Assembly: GCA_002286855.1 (NCBI GenBank)
Contig: NRSV01000001.1
Coordinates: 62,001 to 126,000 of the forward strand
Length of the DNA: 64,000 nucleotides
Reading direction: 5' to 3'
Source of the DNA: Bipolaris cookei
Lineage: Eukaryota > Ascomycota > Dothideomycetes > Pleosporales > Pleosporaceae
Under the pieces are notes generated by a model, which did no database searches, had not been told where the DNA came from, and worked only from the letters and a program-made list of their open reading frames with translations. Made by a program: the position numbers and the translations under genes. Of the stretch, positions 32,701 through 43,392 are shown piece by piece (the first letter of the stretch is position 1; every line of letters begins with the position of its first letter).

Positions 32701-33610
32701 TCAGCCGGCCTGCATACCTGAGAGAGCCGCCTGCAGCACCTCCTGGTACTCGACGAAGCGCTGCCGCCGCGTCTCCAGTCTTGCCAGCATGTCCCCCAAC
32801 TCAAATCCATAGCATCCGTCAATCTCTTCCTTCAGTGCCCCCAGCAGGGAGACATCCACTTCCCTGTCCAGCTCCTCATCGCTGTGTGCATACGCCACCC
32901 ACTCCCGGGCGATTGGCTGCACTTCGCTTGGCAGCAGTTCAATTTGGTCGAGCAACGGCAGCGACTCAATGTCCTGGTAGAGTAACAGCAATCGCGCTCG
33001 ACACAGGGCATGTCGGACGTGGGCGACATAAAAAACCCACCCTGTTGTCTGCACCAATCACGCCTGCTTCAATACAGCGCCCGCGGATCTTTTGTACAAG
33101 GTTACGCTCCTGGTGTATGAGCCAGCCCACCAGCCCCATGAATGCCTGCCATTCAAGCGACAGTGGTTGCTTTCCATGCTGATAGCGAAGAAATTGGCAC
33201 CGCTCCGGCAACACTACATCATGGCTCATTAGATTAGTCAAAAAGTCACAACCTTTGTACCGTAGACTACCGTCGCTCGGAAACGTGCTTTGTCCTTTAC
33301 CGCTCTGCTGTGACAAGAATAGAACTCGCGCTACTACTATTTCATAATTCAACCCGTACAACACCGCATATTGCAGCTCTTTGGTCTCGGTCTCATGGTA
33401 ATCTCCGCGGGGAAAGGGAAAGATCTCCTTTTCGTGAAGCAAGTATCGAAGCCTTCGCTCAAAATCCCTAATCAGATGGGTGTTCTTTAGTTAACGCTGC
33501 ACTATCTCGTCCCTCCACCATACCGGCTTGTTGTTTCGCAATTCGGCTTGGAAAAATCCTGCCATGAGTCTTGCGCATCTTCGACACACACTCCCAGTAA
33601 TCTGGCAAGA
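32701..33610 (-). pseudogene. Damaged or mis-spliced gene for an unknown protein
   Basis: Two long coherent minus-strand stretches lie in different frames. 33445-33070 reads FERRLRYLLHEKEIFPFPRG... to AGVIGADN. 33050-32701 reads GWVFYVAHVRHALCRARLL... to ALSGMQAG then a stop. No GT-AG pair I can find joins them in frame (gtgggt...accag gives the wrong phase). Upstream, one frame runs into TAA near 33493, although a 56-nt intron (gtatgg...gattag) could rescue it. The protein is helical and Leu/Arg/Glu-rich with no domain I recognise. It is either a frameshifted pseudogene or a gene with a non-obvious intron. It lies at the start of a degraded region. Confidence 0.4.
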
Positions 33611-34095
33611 GAGTGTGCTCCATGTGTTCAATCTTACAGGTTTCCATAAATTTCTCGCTTTCTATGCGACCCCGTTCAGATATCAGGAAAAGTTCTTCTT
33701 GCCAACTCTCGATTGTGTTTAGTCGTAATGTCTATCTGTGTGATCAGGAACACTTTGGGACAAAACTGAATTTAGATAGATGAGTTCGCTATCATTGTGC
33801 CTATACAATACATGGTCGATTCAATGGCCGTTCACAATGAGCGTAGAGGCTCACCCTGCATCGTTACTTGCACTGTGTCACTGACTTATCCTAGATGCTT
33901 ATGTCAATCAATCATTTCACCGTTGTAATCTCAACACTGAACTGACTAAACACACAGAGTCGCTGTACATCAGAATATTTAACTCTGATCTCTTCGCTAC
34001 CATTCTTCCAAATATTAACAGCCACAACCCACAAATAACTTCATACTCATACAACAAGAACTACAAGACAAGTCAAACAACACCAGATTGCCAAC
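33611..34095. other. Intergenic, probable promoter of the 34.1-kb small gene
   Basis: AT-rich, ending in a CA-rich leader (ACAAGTCAAACAACACC) typical of fungal 5' UTRs just before the ATG at 34096. Confidence 0.3.
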
Positions 34096-34365
34096 ATGAA
34101 CCACGCTACATCAGTTCTCAGTCAGCCTCCTCATCGCAACGTCCCATGCTCAGATCGCTGCCAGCCTTCGGCGGTGGGCAAGCCGCTCGACAACGAGCCA
34201 GGCAACCCGGGCCCTGAGCAACCCTCCCAAGACAAAGCGGGCCTTGCTCCCTCCGGCTCCAACTCTAGCTCTTCCGATGAGCAGTCTACCCGCATCAAAA
34301 CATCAACGTCACACGTTGTGCTGCTGTCTATCTCTGCACGAGTTGATCACTACCTTCCTCACTGA
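34096..34365 (+). CDS. Possible small protein, uncertain
   Basis: 89 residues (MNHATSVLSQPPHR...) starting in a good context after a CA-rich leader. The sequence is Ser/Pro/Gln-rich with no domain or signal peptide. A second coherent stretch follows in another frame (about 34390-34485: RPIMRRAGTLLVSMEHALRDLELAIPAKY), preceded by a possible acceptor (catccag). The real gene may therefore be spliced, but I could not find a convincing donor. Confidence 0.25.
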   Translation: MNHATSVLSQPPHRNVPCSDRCQPSAVGKPLDNEPGNPGPEQPSQDKAGLAPSGSNSSSSDEQSTRIKTSTSHVVLLSISARVDHYLPH

Positions 34366-35963
34366 ACAAACTCGGTCCTCTATCATCCAGGCCAACCATA
34401 GGCCGATCATGCGGCGGGCGGGCACGCTGCTTGTATCCATGGAACATGCATTGCGCGACCTGGAGCTTGCGATTCCAGCCAAGTATCGTACCCTATGGCT
34501 TGTCAAGCCATGTCTTTGTCATCGGTAGGTAGGTGACCCCGCTCTTCGCACTGACGGTGGCAAACTAGAAGATGAGAGGTGAGTCGGAATGACGATGACG
34601 ATGGAAATATGGGTACAACGTTTCATGCAGGCAGTCTACGTTATGGAGTAGAAACAGAATTTACGTTTTACAACATTGCTTTGCCCGTTTTTTTATGCAG
34701 CTGGGATGTTTGTGCTTTTTTTTTTCTTTCCTTACCTTCTTTTTGTGCTGCCTTGTCGTTTCTTTTGCCGCCTTCGAACATGACTAGGGCGAGGTGCGGG
34801 TTCTCGTAGTCTACCGGGGTACCGTGTTTCAGATGTCTTGTAGTTACATATAGAACAAAGAAGCGGGGTCGACACGGAAGCTTACGGATATGCAAGAACA
34901 AGGGGGGTAGGGGATTGTAAAAAATTGGATTGACGTGCGAAATGCTGGTCGTGTAGTGTTTTGGGCGGAGTAATGTCATGGTTTTTAGGTTGCGCAAGCT
35001 GTCATGGTTATCGAAAGTTTATTGGTAGCGCTGCAGGGGTGGGGGATGGGAGGCTTGCCCCGCTTGTTATAACCTGCAGGGTCTTTGATGTACGCGGCCT
35101 AACTTGGTTTAGCTGTCGCTATCCACAATGATCTTTTGTAGTTCACGACAATACATTAAATACGTCTTTCTAGTTGTCATCCAAGTGAAAACAATATATC
35201 CCATCTCTGTTGCATTCGACATAACATCATCCGTGTAATCATTCTCTGTCTAATTCGCATTTTCTTACCAAGTAATCACTTAGTGTATGTGTTTTTTTTT
35301 CACGCAAAGGAAATAATTCCCAACACCTCACACAGGACTTGCATTGTAAACTATTCGATAAAGGTAGCAAGGATAGGCTCGGAATTTGGGATAGTTCTAA
35401 GAACAACTCGAACGAACGCAATCACAATATGAAACCATGATCATATGTACATATCAACTAATGCAGTTTACCAAGAAAAGCATTGTGATGCAAGAAATCT
35501 ATCAATGCAGGCATTACCATAGAACAGATGCGCACAACCCGAGATATGCCAGAATTATCCGTGCTCCCCCATGTGTCGGTGCCATTTTCGCGTCAAAGCA
35601 GCCGACACCCAATACCATGACAACCCTCGTATCTCGGGAGGCCCAGAGAAGGCTGACGCAACTAGTCGGGGCGTTTCATCTCAACACCTTGGCAGTGCAT
35701 CACCCACCTCTTCGAAGCCAAGCGTTCGCCAATCTGCACCAATGCTGCCAAGCAAGTCGGAAATTACTGACAAGAGCGGAGGAGAGCAGGGTCCTACTGC
35801 GTGACTGGGCGGTGATTGATGCGAAATAGATGGATGGCCCTTCTAAACCACCGTCCTGATCGATGATCAAAGTCGATCAGGTGATAAGTAACGACATCTT
35901 ACCCCATGAAATACGCCAAGTCTCATGGTTGTGTAACAACTCTATATTTGGTGTTATTTCAAG
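34366..35963. other. Gene-poor stretch left of transposon copy 2
   Basis: About 1.6 kb, apart from the possible second exon near 34390-34485. T-rich tracts occur near 34720 and 35290. The reading frames are short and domain-free. Confidence 0.35.
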
Positions 35964-37780
35964 TAACGTAAAGTACCACCGAGCCGGACACTTTTTCTTG
36001 GCATTGCGAACTTCATGTACGAAAACTTGAATTACTTAATACTAACTATAGATGCGTCGTACGACTCACTTGTATCTGATAGAGAATCTTCTTCTACATC
36101 CATTTGGCACGTACGAGCGTTATGGCTTGCCTCCCCACAAGTTCTATAGTACCGTTGACCTAGCTGGGCCCTTTCTTGACTACCCTTACCACGCGCCTTC
36201 ATTGATGCTGTACGACTAGCAGAAGCATTTTCGGCTGCCTGCGATGCCTCTGCACCAAATTCTAGCGTCCCGCCTGTCTGGGTCTGCTTTCTTTTGCGCG
36301 CTCGGCGCTTTGTTACCTCCGCTTATTGCTCTTCAAGCTCTCGTAAGCGGGCCTTCATAAGCACATTCTCATGCAGCATCTCCTCAGCTCCTTTAATAAG
36401 CTTTGAAGAGCCTTCTTGTGCAGTAGTTGGTGATATTACGAAGGATATCCTTATAAACTTCGACTGTGATCTAAATTCGTACGAATTGCTAGGTGTTTTG
36501 GACTGCCAAGGTGTTTCTAGCTGAGCTTCTTGTGGTGGGGTATGAAGGCGTACCTCAAGGCGATTAATAACTCTCTGCGCGTTAATAGGGACTAGTCCTG
36601 CTGCCTCAAGCCTTGTTGCAGTTATTGGACGTAAACACGTCGTAAAACGCGTCTCGAAAGGCTGGGAGGAAGCGTTCCTTGTCAATATCCCAGATATGGC
36701 AGCGTGCCAAGTGTCGTACATGCTGGGAGTACTTCTGCTTAAGAGGCGAAAAGCAGGCAATGTCAAGTGGCTGAAGTATGTGCGATGAATGAACAGGCAT
36801 ACGAAGAGTAAGGATCTTTCGTACGAGGCAGTAGTCCTTAAATTCTTGGTTCAGGTGGCTCTCATGGCAGTCAAGGATGAGTAGCCTGTACGACCCCACC
36901 TGACGCATCTTTGCATGCTCATCAAAGTGCTTCAACCACTCAAGACTAAGCGAGTTATTTGTCCAGCAGTTCTCTGATACTGAGAGCTTTCAATCGTACG
37001 GTATATCTGCTTCTTCGTACTATGCAGAGATGTGGACGCGTCCTTTGTAGATAATGAATAACGGAGTAGTGTATCCCGCAGCGCAGATGCTCTGAATAAC
37101 GGTAACCCACTCGCGATTGCCTGGCCGAATAAGATTAGGTCTCGTACGATGTTCTGAACCTGTGACTACCTTCATTGATCCAATTGCACCCATCTGAAAC
37201 CCAGTTTCGTCAAAGTTATGGATGTCGTCAGAATGTACCCCATACTTCTCAATTGCCTCTTGTACGAGCTTGAACCACGCGTTAATAACCACTGGATCTT
37301 CCTGTTGCATTCTCTATTAGTCCTTTGCTCGATTGAAGGCTGTTTTAAGCTCGTTCGAGCGCGTTACAAATCGCTCTGCTTAGTTCTTGCCTAAAGGCTG
37401 GCCACCTCGTACGCGTAGTAATTTCTCTGTCATATCTGCTACCTCACACATTCGGGGGTCACATCCTCTAAAGTCTAGGTCAAGAATGTATTGTACGATT
37501 GTTTGCTCTTCAGTTATAGTTAGCTTGTGACAGTTTGGAGATGCCTGAGACCGAAAGATGATCTTGTTAAGCCGATCAGCCAGCTGGTGAAAAGGTATAT
37601 TGTAGGCAGCAGCAGCGCGTCGTATAGTCTTAAATTGGTCCGTACGATAGGCCTGAATAGCAAGAGTCATTCTACCTTCTCGCGGAGTTAATAAATCTTC
37701 ACGTGGTTGGGACATGTTACTTTAAAGATAATGTTCGCAATGCCAAGAAAAAGTGACCGGCTCGGTGGTGCTTTACTTTA
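35964..37780 (-). mobile_element. Pogo-like transposon, copy 2, degenerate
   Basis: The same family and orientation as the element at 159-1990. The body is 35966-37778 with 46-bp inverted repeats (35966-36011 and 37733-37778) and TA on both sides. The repeats differ from copy 1 by a few substitutions (for example AAAGTACC for AAAGCACC, ACTT for ACGT at the right end), and the right repeat lacks the 17-bp duplication. The length of about 1813 bp shows there are no large deletions. The decay is by point mutation and small indels. Confidence 0.9.
36032..37715 (-). pseudogene. Inactivated pogo-type transposase
   Basis: Aligns along its whole length with the intact transposase at 225-1910 and starts with the equivalent MSQPRED. 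It is broken by several stops: at 37380 (a Trp codon in copy 1), two adjacent stops near 37314-37319 (Arg-Gln in copy 1), 37020 (Trp) and 36990 (Trp), and a Leu-to-stop change near 36328. A small indel shifts the frame near 36605. The DDE motif LDGHESH reads LDCHESH. The Trp and Gln stops are C-to-T changes on one strand or the other, as RIP would cause, but transversions and indels are present too. It cannot encode a working enzyme. Confidence 0.88.
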
Positions 37781-38073
37781 TGCAATTTCCAACTAAATAC
37801 ACAAGCCTTCTGCACGAAGATGATGCACGCTTGCTCATTTGATTCCCTCAGGCATTGATGTATATGTCTGTACATAGCTCGAGATGAAGTGTGCGTGGGG
37901 TTGCTTCTCCGCTTTCCGCCCGGAACCCCAATTGTTAGAGCCGCTATTACTGTTACGTAGTGGGCACAATTGCCGACATAATACCGACATAATCAATACC
38001 GACAAACGTCCTTGCATACCCAGCCACGAAAGCATATGCGCAGCCTTCGAACGTCGTCATCACAGGCCTAAAA
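37781..38073. other. Intergenic between transposon copy 2 and the dioxygenase pseudogene
   Basis: About 290 bp with no recognisable feature apart from a short ACCGACATAAT direct repeat near 37980-38000. Confidence 0.35.
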
Positions 38074-39323
38074 ATGAATGACTACTCTACTCCAAACAGC
38101 GTCAATCACGGCCGCCAAGAATTAGGAATCCAGCCTCGGCTGTACTCTATCAACAAACCGCCGTCATTGGAAGACTTCAAGAGGCTAACAACAAAGTCTC
38201 CATCAATTGACTGCCCGCTTGCAAGCACTATCGAGTCGCACGTGTTGATACATCATCTCACCGATTATTCATCATTGAGTCTAGAACAACTTGCTGCTCT
38301 ACAGGATGAATAGTATTACATCCTGCTTTCAGGCCCTGGTGTCTTCGTCACCAAGAACCTCTACAAAGACACGTCTCTAATTGACGACGTCAACAAAGTC
38401 TACTCATCGATAATTACAGAAGATAAGCAAGCGTCTAGCCAATGTGGCGACCACTTTGCAGGCGCCGGCGCCAACGACCGTATCTGGAATTCACTATCCA
38501 AACACTGTCTGTTGGATGCAGCCTCATTTGTAAAACACTACTCCAACCCTTGGCTGTCACTGATATCTGAGGCATGACTTTGTCTATATTACCGCTTAAC
38601 TGCACAAGTCAATGTTGTGAAGCCCGGGGCCAAAGCCCAGATTTCGCACCGAGACTACCATATTGGGTTCCAAGATAGTGATTCATGCGCGAAATTCCCA
38701 AAAGCAGTGCAGGTTGCATCGCAGTTTCTCACGCTGCAAGGTGCAGTTGCGCACTCGGATATACCGGTCGAAAGTGGCCTGACGCATCTGCTGCCGTTCA
38801 GTCAGAAGTTCGAGCAAGGGTATATGGTGTATCGCCTTCCTGAGTTCCAGGACTTCTTTTTGGAGAACTATGTTTCGTTGCGATTATATAAAGGGGATGA
38901 GCTGTCCCTCGATCCTGCGCTCTTCAATGCCGCAGGTCAGAATAACTCGGTGGGTATCGTGCGCTCGGCGAACCTATTGCAGATTTCATCGGCGTTTGGT
39001 AAATCATGGAATCAATTGATACATATGCTCTTGTCGAGCGCACCTGGGATGTGCTGTCAGAGATGTATGTGAAGAATGTGCTTAGTAATGAGGTTAAGGC
39101 GTTTGTTAGTGTTGTCGCAGAGGGGTATCCGTTTCCCACGAATCTTGATAGGAGAGTACCAGAGGCCACGGGTATGGCTCTGAGGAGCGAGAAAGACTTG
39201 CTCTTGAAGTGTTTGAAAGATAATATTGGCTCAGTTACGAAAGATGAAGGAGGATTCGAGGGCCTGAACTGTTATGTAACCACGTGTCACGTAAACATGA
39301 ATTTCTATCTGCAGTCATCATGA
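38074..39323 (+). pseudogene. Phytanoyl-CoA dioxygenase (PhyH) family pseudogene
   Basis: Reads as one PhyH-type protein across three lesions. There is an in-frame TAG at 38311 and an in-frame TGA at 38575 (next to a normally Gly/Tyr-rich segment). A frameshift lies near 39000, after which the frame beginning ESIDTYALVERTWDVL continues. Between the lesions the sequence is well preserved: YYILLSGPGVFV, LTAQVNVVKPGAKAQ, and the Fe(II)-binding HxD motif in HRDYHIGF. The family uses 2-oxoglutarate and O2 to hydroxylate small substrates. Being beside a mutated transposon, it may have suffered mutation leakage, though the 38311 lesion is not explained by a single known change. Confidence 0.78.
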
Positions 39324-39703
39324 TATAATTGAATAATTAATTCCAACTGGGAGAATGCTGTAGCGTTTATTATTCAATATGTGATCCAATTTTTTGTATC
39401 ATAGATGCTTATTGGAATTGCAAGCATGATATAACGCATTCTAAGATACAATCATACCTAATCGAAAGAAATTCTTTGAAATTATCAAACATAACACCCA
39501 ATCCTTACTGTTCGTTATACACTTGACATGTCAAACATATCAAACACCACCGTAAACATCATTTATCCGTACCTACCTTATCTCTACCAACATTCAAAAC
39601 ACTCATTCCTCAAACCTCGAACCTTAAATCTCAAACTCACCACATTCCTTGCCCAAACACATCACTAAGTTAACCATAACAAGCCCGAAAGAAGAAAAAA
39701 AAC
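39324..39703. other. AT-rich intergenic
   Basis: 380 bp, AT-rich, ending in an A-rich leader before the ATG at 39704. No other feature is seen. Confidence 0.35.
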
Positions 39704-39937
39704 ATGTCCAACACAACTCCAGATACCCTCCTGAAACTCGCCTCCGAACTCTCCACTCTAGGAACCTCTCTCTCAGCCACAAGCACCAAACTCGCGGCCG
39801 CAGCTGCATGTCTGGAGCAAGAAGCAGCAAACATTGCTCTAGCTAATGCGCAGAAGTGGGGGATAGATGTTCAGGTTCGTCATTGCCTTTCTTCTTCATT
39901 CACTACATGTCAGGGTGCGTACGGGCGTTGGTACTAG
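39704..39937 (+). CDS. Short Ala/Leu-rich helical protein, possibly a truncated gene
   Basis: Begins MSNTTPDTLLKLASELSTLG in an A-rich leader context and continues as an amphipathic Ala/Ser/Leu helix to about residue 57 (KWGIDVQ). After that the sequence loses character (VRHCLSSSFTTCQ...) and stops. The break coincides with a GT (gttcgtcatt), so it may be a first exon whose downstream exons were lost. No family is recognised. Confidence 0.3.
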   Translation: MSNTTPDTLLKLASELSTLGTSLSATSTKLAAAAACLEQEAANIALANAQKWGIDVQVRHCLSSSFTTCQGAYGRWY

Positions 39938-41355
39938 GTAGGTTCAGAAACAACAGTTATAGAATAGATTACAAGACGTAGTTCAAAGAGCTACGTACAG
40001 AAACTGAACAGCAAGTGTAAATACATTCTGAACAGGCCCGAGTGGGCGCTAGCCACGCTGTATGGTAAGATTCGGGCCGGTCATGGGAGGTGTACGGCCA
40101 CACCGTGACACTACATAGCTTTCTAGAGGGAATTTTGTGTGGAAGGTTGTTGTGTAGAAGGGCTGTTTTATGGATTTTGTTGTCAGAGGGTAGACAGGAT
40201 GACTGACGAGTGGTGATTCTAGGTTGCGGTGAGGACAGGACCAGGAGTGTATAACGCACAGGGTCAGGGTCACGGAGGGGGACAGGAAGTTGTTGTTAAT
40301 GGCGTTAAGAATTGAGTGATACTCCAAGCAGGAAAATCTTCGAGCGGTTCTAAAAAGGAGGGCATAACGTGCAAGGGAATGTGATAGGAAGATGGAGATA
40401 GTTGTAATGGACTGAACGCCCTTCGCCTCTTATCCTCGTCTACGACCTTGTTTACTCTGTCCGCCCGGCCAGATTGTTGCTTAGGGAACTAGTATAGTAT
40501 ATAGATAGCTACGTAGGCTAGAGCTCAGCTCGCTATCGAATACAGTCTCATTACCTGACATGGCCTAGTACAGTTCCTTTAGCCTAGCCTCTTACAATAG
40601 TGATTATTCAAACAAGTACAATTTCCCATATTGGAAATAATAGAAGTACTAAGTATTTATTGGAGTGTTCCTCATCTATCTCGTCTGTGTCATATGATTA
40701 CGTCTATTACCTTTTACCACAATGCTTTGACCATGTAAACATTGATTCGCGCTCAGACGCCCAGATCCTCTTAAAGTTTAGTGCAGAATTTTTATCAGAT
40801 CATCTGATAAGATCCGACGTCGGAAGAGCTCTCGACGAATCACACCACATCTTTCGCCCGAGCAATCTCCGCTCATGGTTCTAGCCATACAACTTCACGT
40901 AAGCGTATATGAACGCGTATTGTAAATAGCACCAAGAACAAGTATAGCGTAACTGTAACTTTGAACTGGCACCTCCTCGGTGCGTTAGACAAGCAACCCA
41001 ATAGGAAAAGTGCCTCGGTGTGCAATTTTCTTATGCACAAACCACTCAAGAGCACGTGAAACCAGTATGAAGTCGAAAGTAAATTTTACACGTAGTACGT
41101 GGAGAGATGCATTCTCCCATTAGTCCAGTCTATGATCATTATAGTCTGATCAGAGTGTTGTAGTATAACCAAGTAGTGGAAACGAAAATCAATAAAATGA
41201 CCGCCCTGCCGTGATTCGTAATCTTTTTTGCAACTGCTAATCCTACCACATGGGATGTACAGTCAATCATGGTGATGACTACTCTGCAACGACCGATGTC
41301 GATAGAAGATGGCAAAATGGTGCTAGCGGAAATCAAAGATAGAAGAAATGTAAAG
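39938..41355. other. AT-rich intergenic with GATA-type palindrome
   Basis: About 1.4 kb without a supported gene. It holds the 19-bp palindrome at 40792-40810 and the 3' UTR of the HapX-like gene. Confidence 0.45.
40792..40810. promoter_or_regulatory. Palindrome TTATCAGATCATCTGATAA, two inverted ATCTGATAA boxes
   Basis: Two perfect 9-bp arms around one C. Each arm read outward is ATCTGATAA, matching the ATCWGATAA consensus of iron-responsive GATA repressors (SreA/Sre1/Urbs1 type). It is 546 bp beyond the 3' end of the HapX-like gene. Its target gene is unclear because no intact gene starts close by. Confidence 0.5.
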
Positions 41356-43392
41356 CTAGTTCTTATCACAGTCCAGCATGGGATGGTCATCGGACTTCTT
41401 CATGGGAGTGGAAGACTTTCGGCGCCTTTCTTCTGCTTCTTGAACCAAGCGTGCATATGTACCATCGGACGGACGAGGCTTGATGGGACCCGGAGCATGC
41501 TGCAGAGTAGTGAGGATGCTGCTAGCATCCAGCTCCATGGCGCTGTACATGCCGGGCTCCATTGTGAATGTGTTCTTTCGAGCATCTTCCTGCGCAAAGG
41601 TTGGAGGAACAGGCTTCAGTTGACGCCAATCCATTTGAGTGTCGACTCGCCCGACAAGCAGCTTGAAAGCATCACTGCAACCAACAGTATCTCCGCGACC
41701 CACAAGGCGGCTCATGTCGATGCTGGTAGAGGCCTTGGGCTCCATGGTTCCTAGCACAACGCTCTTTGTTGAGTTGCGTCGAGAGTTGGGCGGTGTCGCT
41801 TCGCTGCGAAGCTGTGCAACCCTTTGGCACCAGGCACGCTGCTCGGGGTTCGCTTGACAATCAGCACAGGAACCGGGACCAGCCACAGCCACATTTGACT
41901 TCACAGGCTCTGCAGAGGGGGCAGTTGAAATGGGTGCCAGCGATGAAGTTGCATCTGCAGCTTCGGAACGCAAGCTTCTGCATATGCAAGACTCTGGCTG
42001 GTCTGCGCAAAAACCACAATCAGGAAACTTTGCGTCTTCGGCTGAAGAGAGGAGTGCAGCCGGGCCGGCATCATGGGATTTTTGTTTACTGAATGCAGCG
42101 GTAAAGTCTGTTTCGAATTCGCTGTGGTCACGCGGCTTGTCGTCATCGGGCTCTCCATGGTCGGCGCGAAGGACGCCTGTCATGGGGTCGACAGGGCCTT
42201 GGAAAGCGGCATCATTTGTCATCTCGGCTAGACAGGCGCAATGGTCCTTTGTGCACCGGTCGCAGCCCAAGTCTGTTGGTTGAGGGCTGGGAACGAGAGC
42301 TTGGGCATTGAAGTCGGTGTCGAAGGCCCTGCGGAGGGAAGTGCCATGATGGGGGTAGGAGAGAGATATGGAATGGGGTTGGCTAGAGACGGCTTGCAGT
42401 CTTTCCTGCGTATTGTTGTAGGCTGCTCTCCATTCTTCGGCTTGCCTGATTAGTCTTCGATTCTGTTCTTTGAGGCTATCGATTTCTTTTTTGAGTAGGA
42501 GACACTCTCTCGCGTGGTCAGAACTAGCACGGACAAGTTGCTTAGAGACCTGATTCAACGACTCCTGCAGATCCAGGACGGTCCTCTGCTTGCGCTGGCG
42601 AAAGTTGCGCTGTGACTGTCGGTTTTGGGCCTTGCGCTTAGACTCTGGCTCCTCGGTGGCAGGCTTGCGGCCGGGCTTGGGGCGTGGTGGGACGACATGG
42701 GTCTTGCTGAGCGGGCCCCCACCAGTCTGGGGAGGGCCAGCGGTGTTGGATACAGGAGACAACGTGGCGACGGAGTCGTGCGCAGGGACTGCGGGGCAGG
42801 GGACGAGGGCTGTCAGTCTGTCAGTACCAGTACATACTGTCTACTGTGATGTTGTGCAGCCAACAGCCGCGGCAAAGCGCGGGTGGGACAACGGAAAAGC
42901 AATGGACGGGCGTACACTCACTTCGACTGGGTCGGCGGGAATCAGTGTTTTCCACGAGCGCGGTGGGCGACTGAGGTGATGCAGCGGGCGAGTGGTAGGC
43001 AGTGGGCGAGGCAGCACAGCCAGCGGGTGCAGTGATGATGTTGTCGAGCATCTCGTTCCTGATAGCCACGTCTTGGGTAAAGTCCAGGTGCGAATGGAGA
43101 TGCGCACTGTTATCAGATGGATATCCTAGTTTATCAGATCGAACCACCAAACCCCGAGTCCCGCCGAGCTCGGAGCGGAGCGGGAAAACTTACCGGCTGT
43201 CTGAAGCAGTGAGCCCATCTGCACTCTAACATCAACATCAACACCAGCACCAGCACCAGCACCAACATCAGCATCAACACCCTGTGCCAGACGAGTGCCG
43301 CTGCTGTCAATGCCCTCGCCAAAGTTCAGTCCGTCTAACACCATCGACTGCTGAATCAGCTGCTGTGCCTCCATCTCCCAGTCAAAATCCAT
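41356..43392 (-). CDS. hapX: HapX-like bZIP iron regulator
   Basis: Proposed exons 43392-43194, 43071-42922 and 42788-41356 give 593 residues and close in frame. The second and third exons are firm. The first exon and its 122-nt intron are less certain, and the ATG at 43051 (MLDNIITAPAG) could be the start instead. Residues about 146-158 (HVVPPRPKPGRKP) match the Hap4-type CCAAT-complex-binding motif. A basic region follows (SKRKAQNRQSQRNFRQRK), then a leucine zipper/coiled coil to about 225. Four Cys-rich segments follow as in HapX: CDRCTKDHCACLAEM (292-306), CGFCADQPESCICR (374-387), CADCQANPEQRAWC (424-437) and GCSDAF (486-491). HapX represses iron-consuming pathways in iron starvation and senses iron through the Cys-rich regions. 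The upstream part is an acidic/Gly-Ala repeat tract (GVDADVGAGAGAGVDVDV). Confidence 0.8.
43110..43118 (-). promoter_or_regulatory. ATCTGATAA box (SreA/GATA type) 1 at the HapX-like gene
   Basis: An exact match on the gene's strand to ATCWGATAA. It lies in the proposed first intron, or 59 bp upstream of the alternative start at 43051. Confidence 0.55.
43131..43139 (-). promoter_or_regulatory. ATCTGATAA box (SreA/GATA type) 2 at the HapX-like gene
   Basis: A second exact copy in the same orientation, 21 bp (two helical turns) from the first. Confidence 0.55.
43215..43290. repeat. Trinucleotide-like (ACCAGC/ACATCA) repeat in the first HapX-like exon
   Basis: Tandem hexamers such as CACCAGCACCAGCACCAGC and CATCAACATCAACACC encode the Asp-Val/Gly-Ala tract. 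Likely length-variable. Confidence 0.6.
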
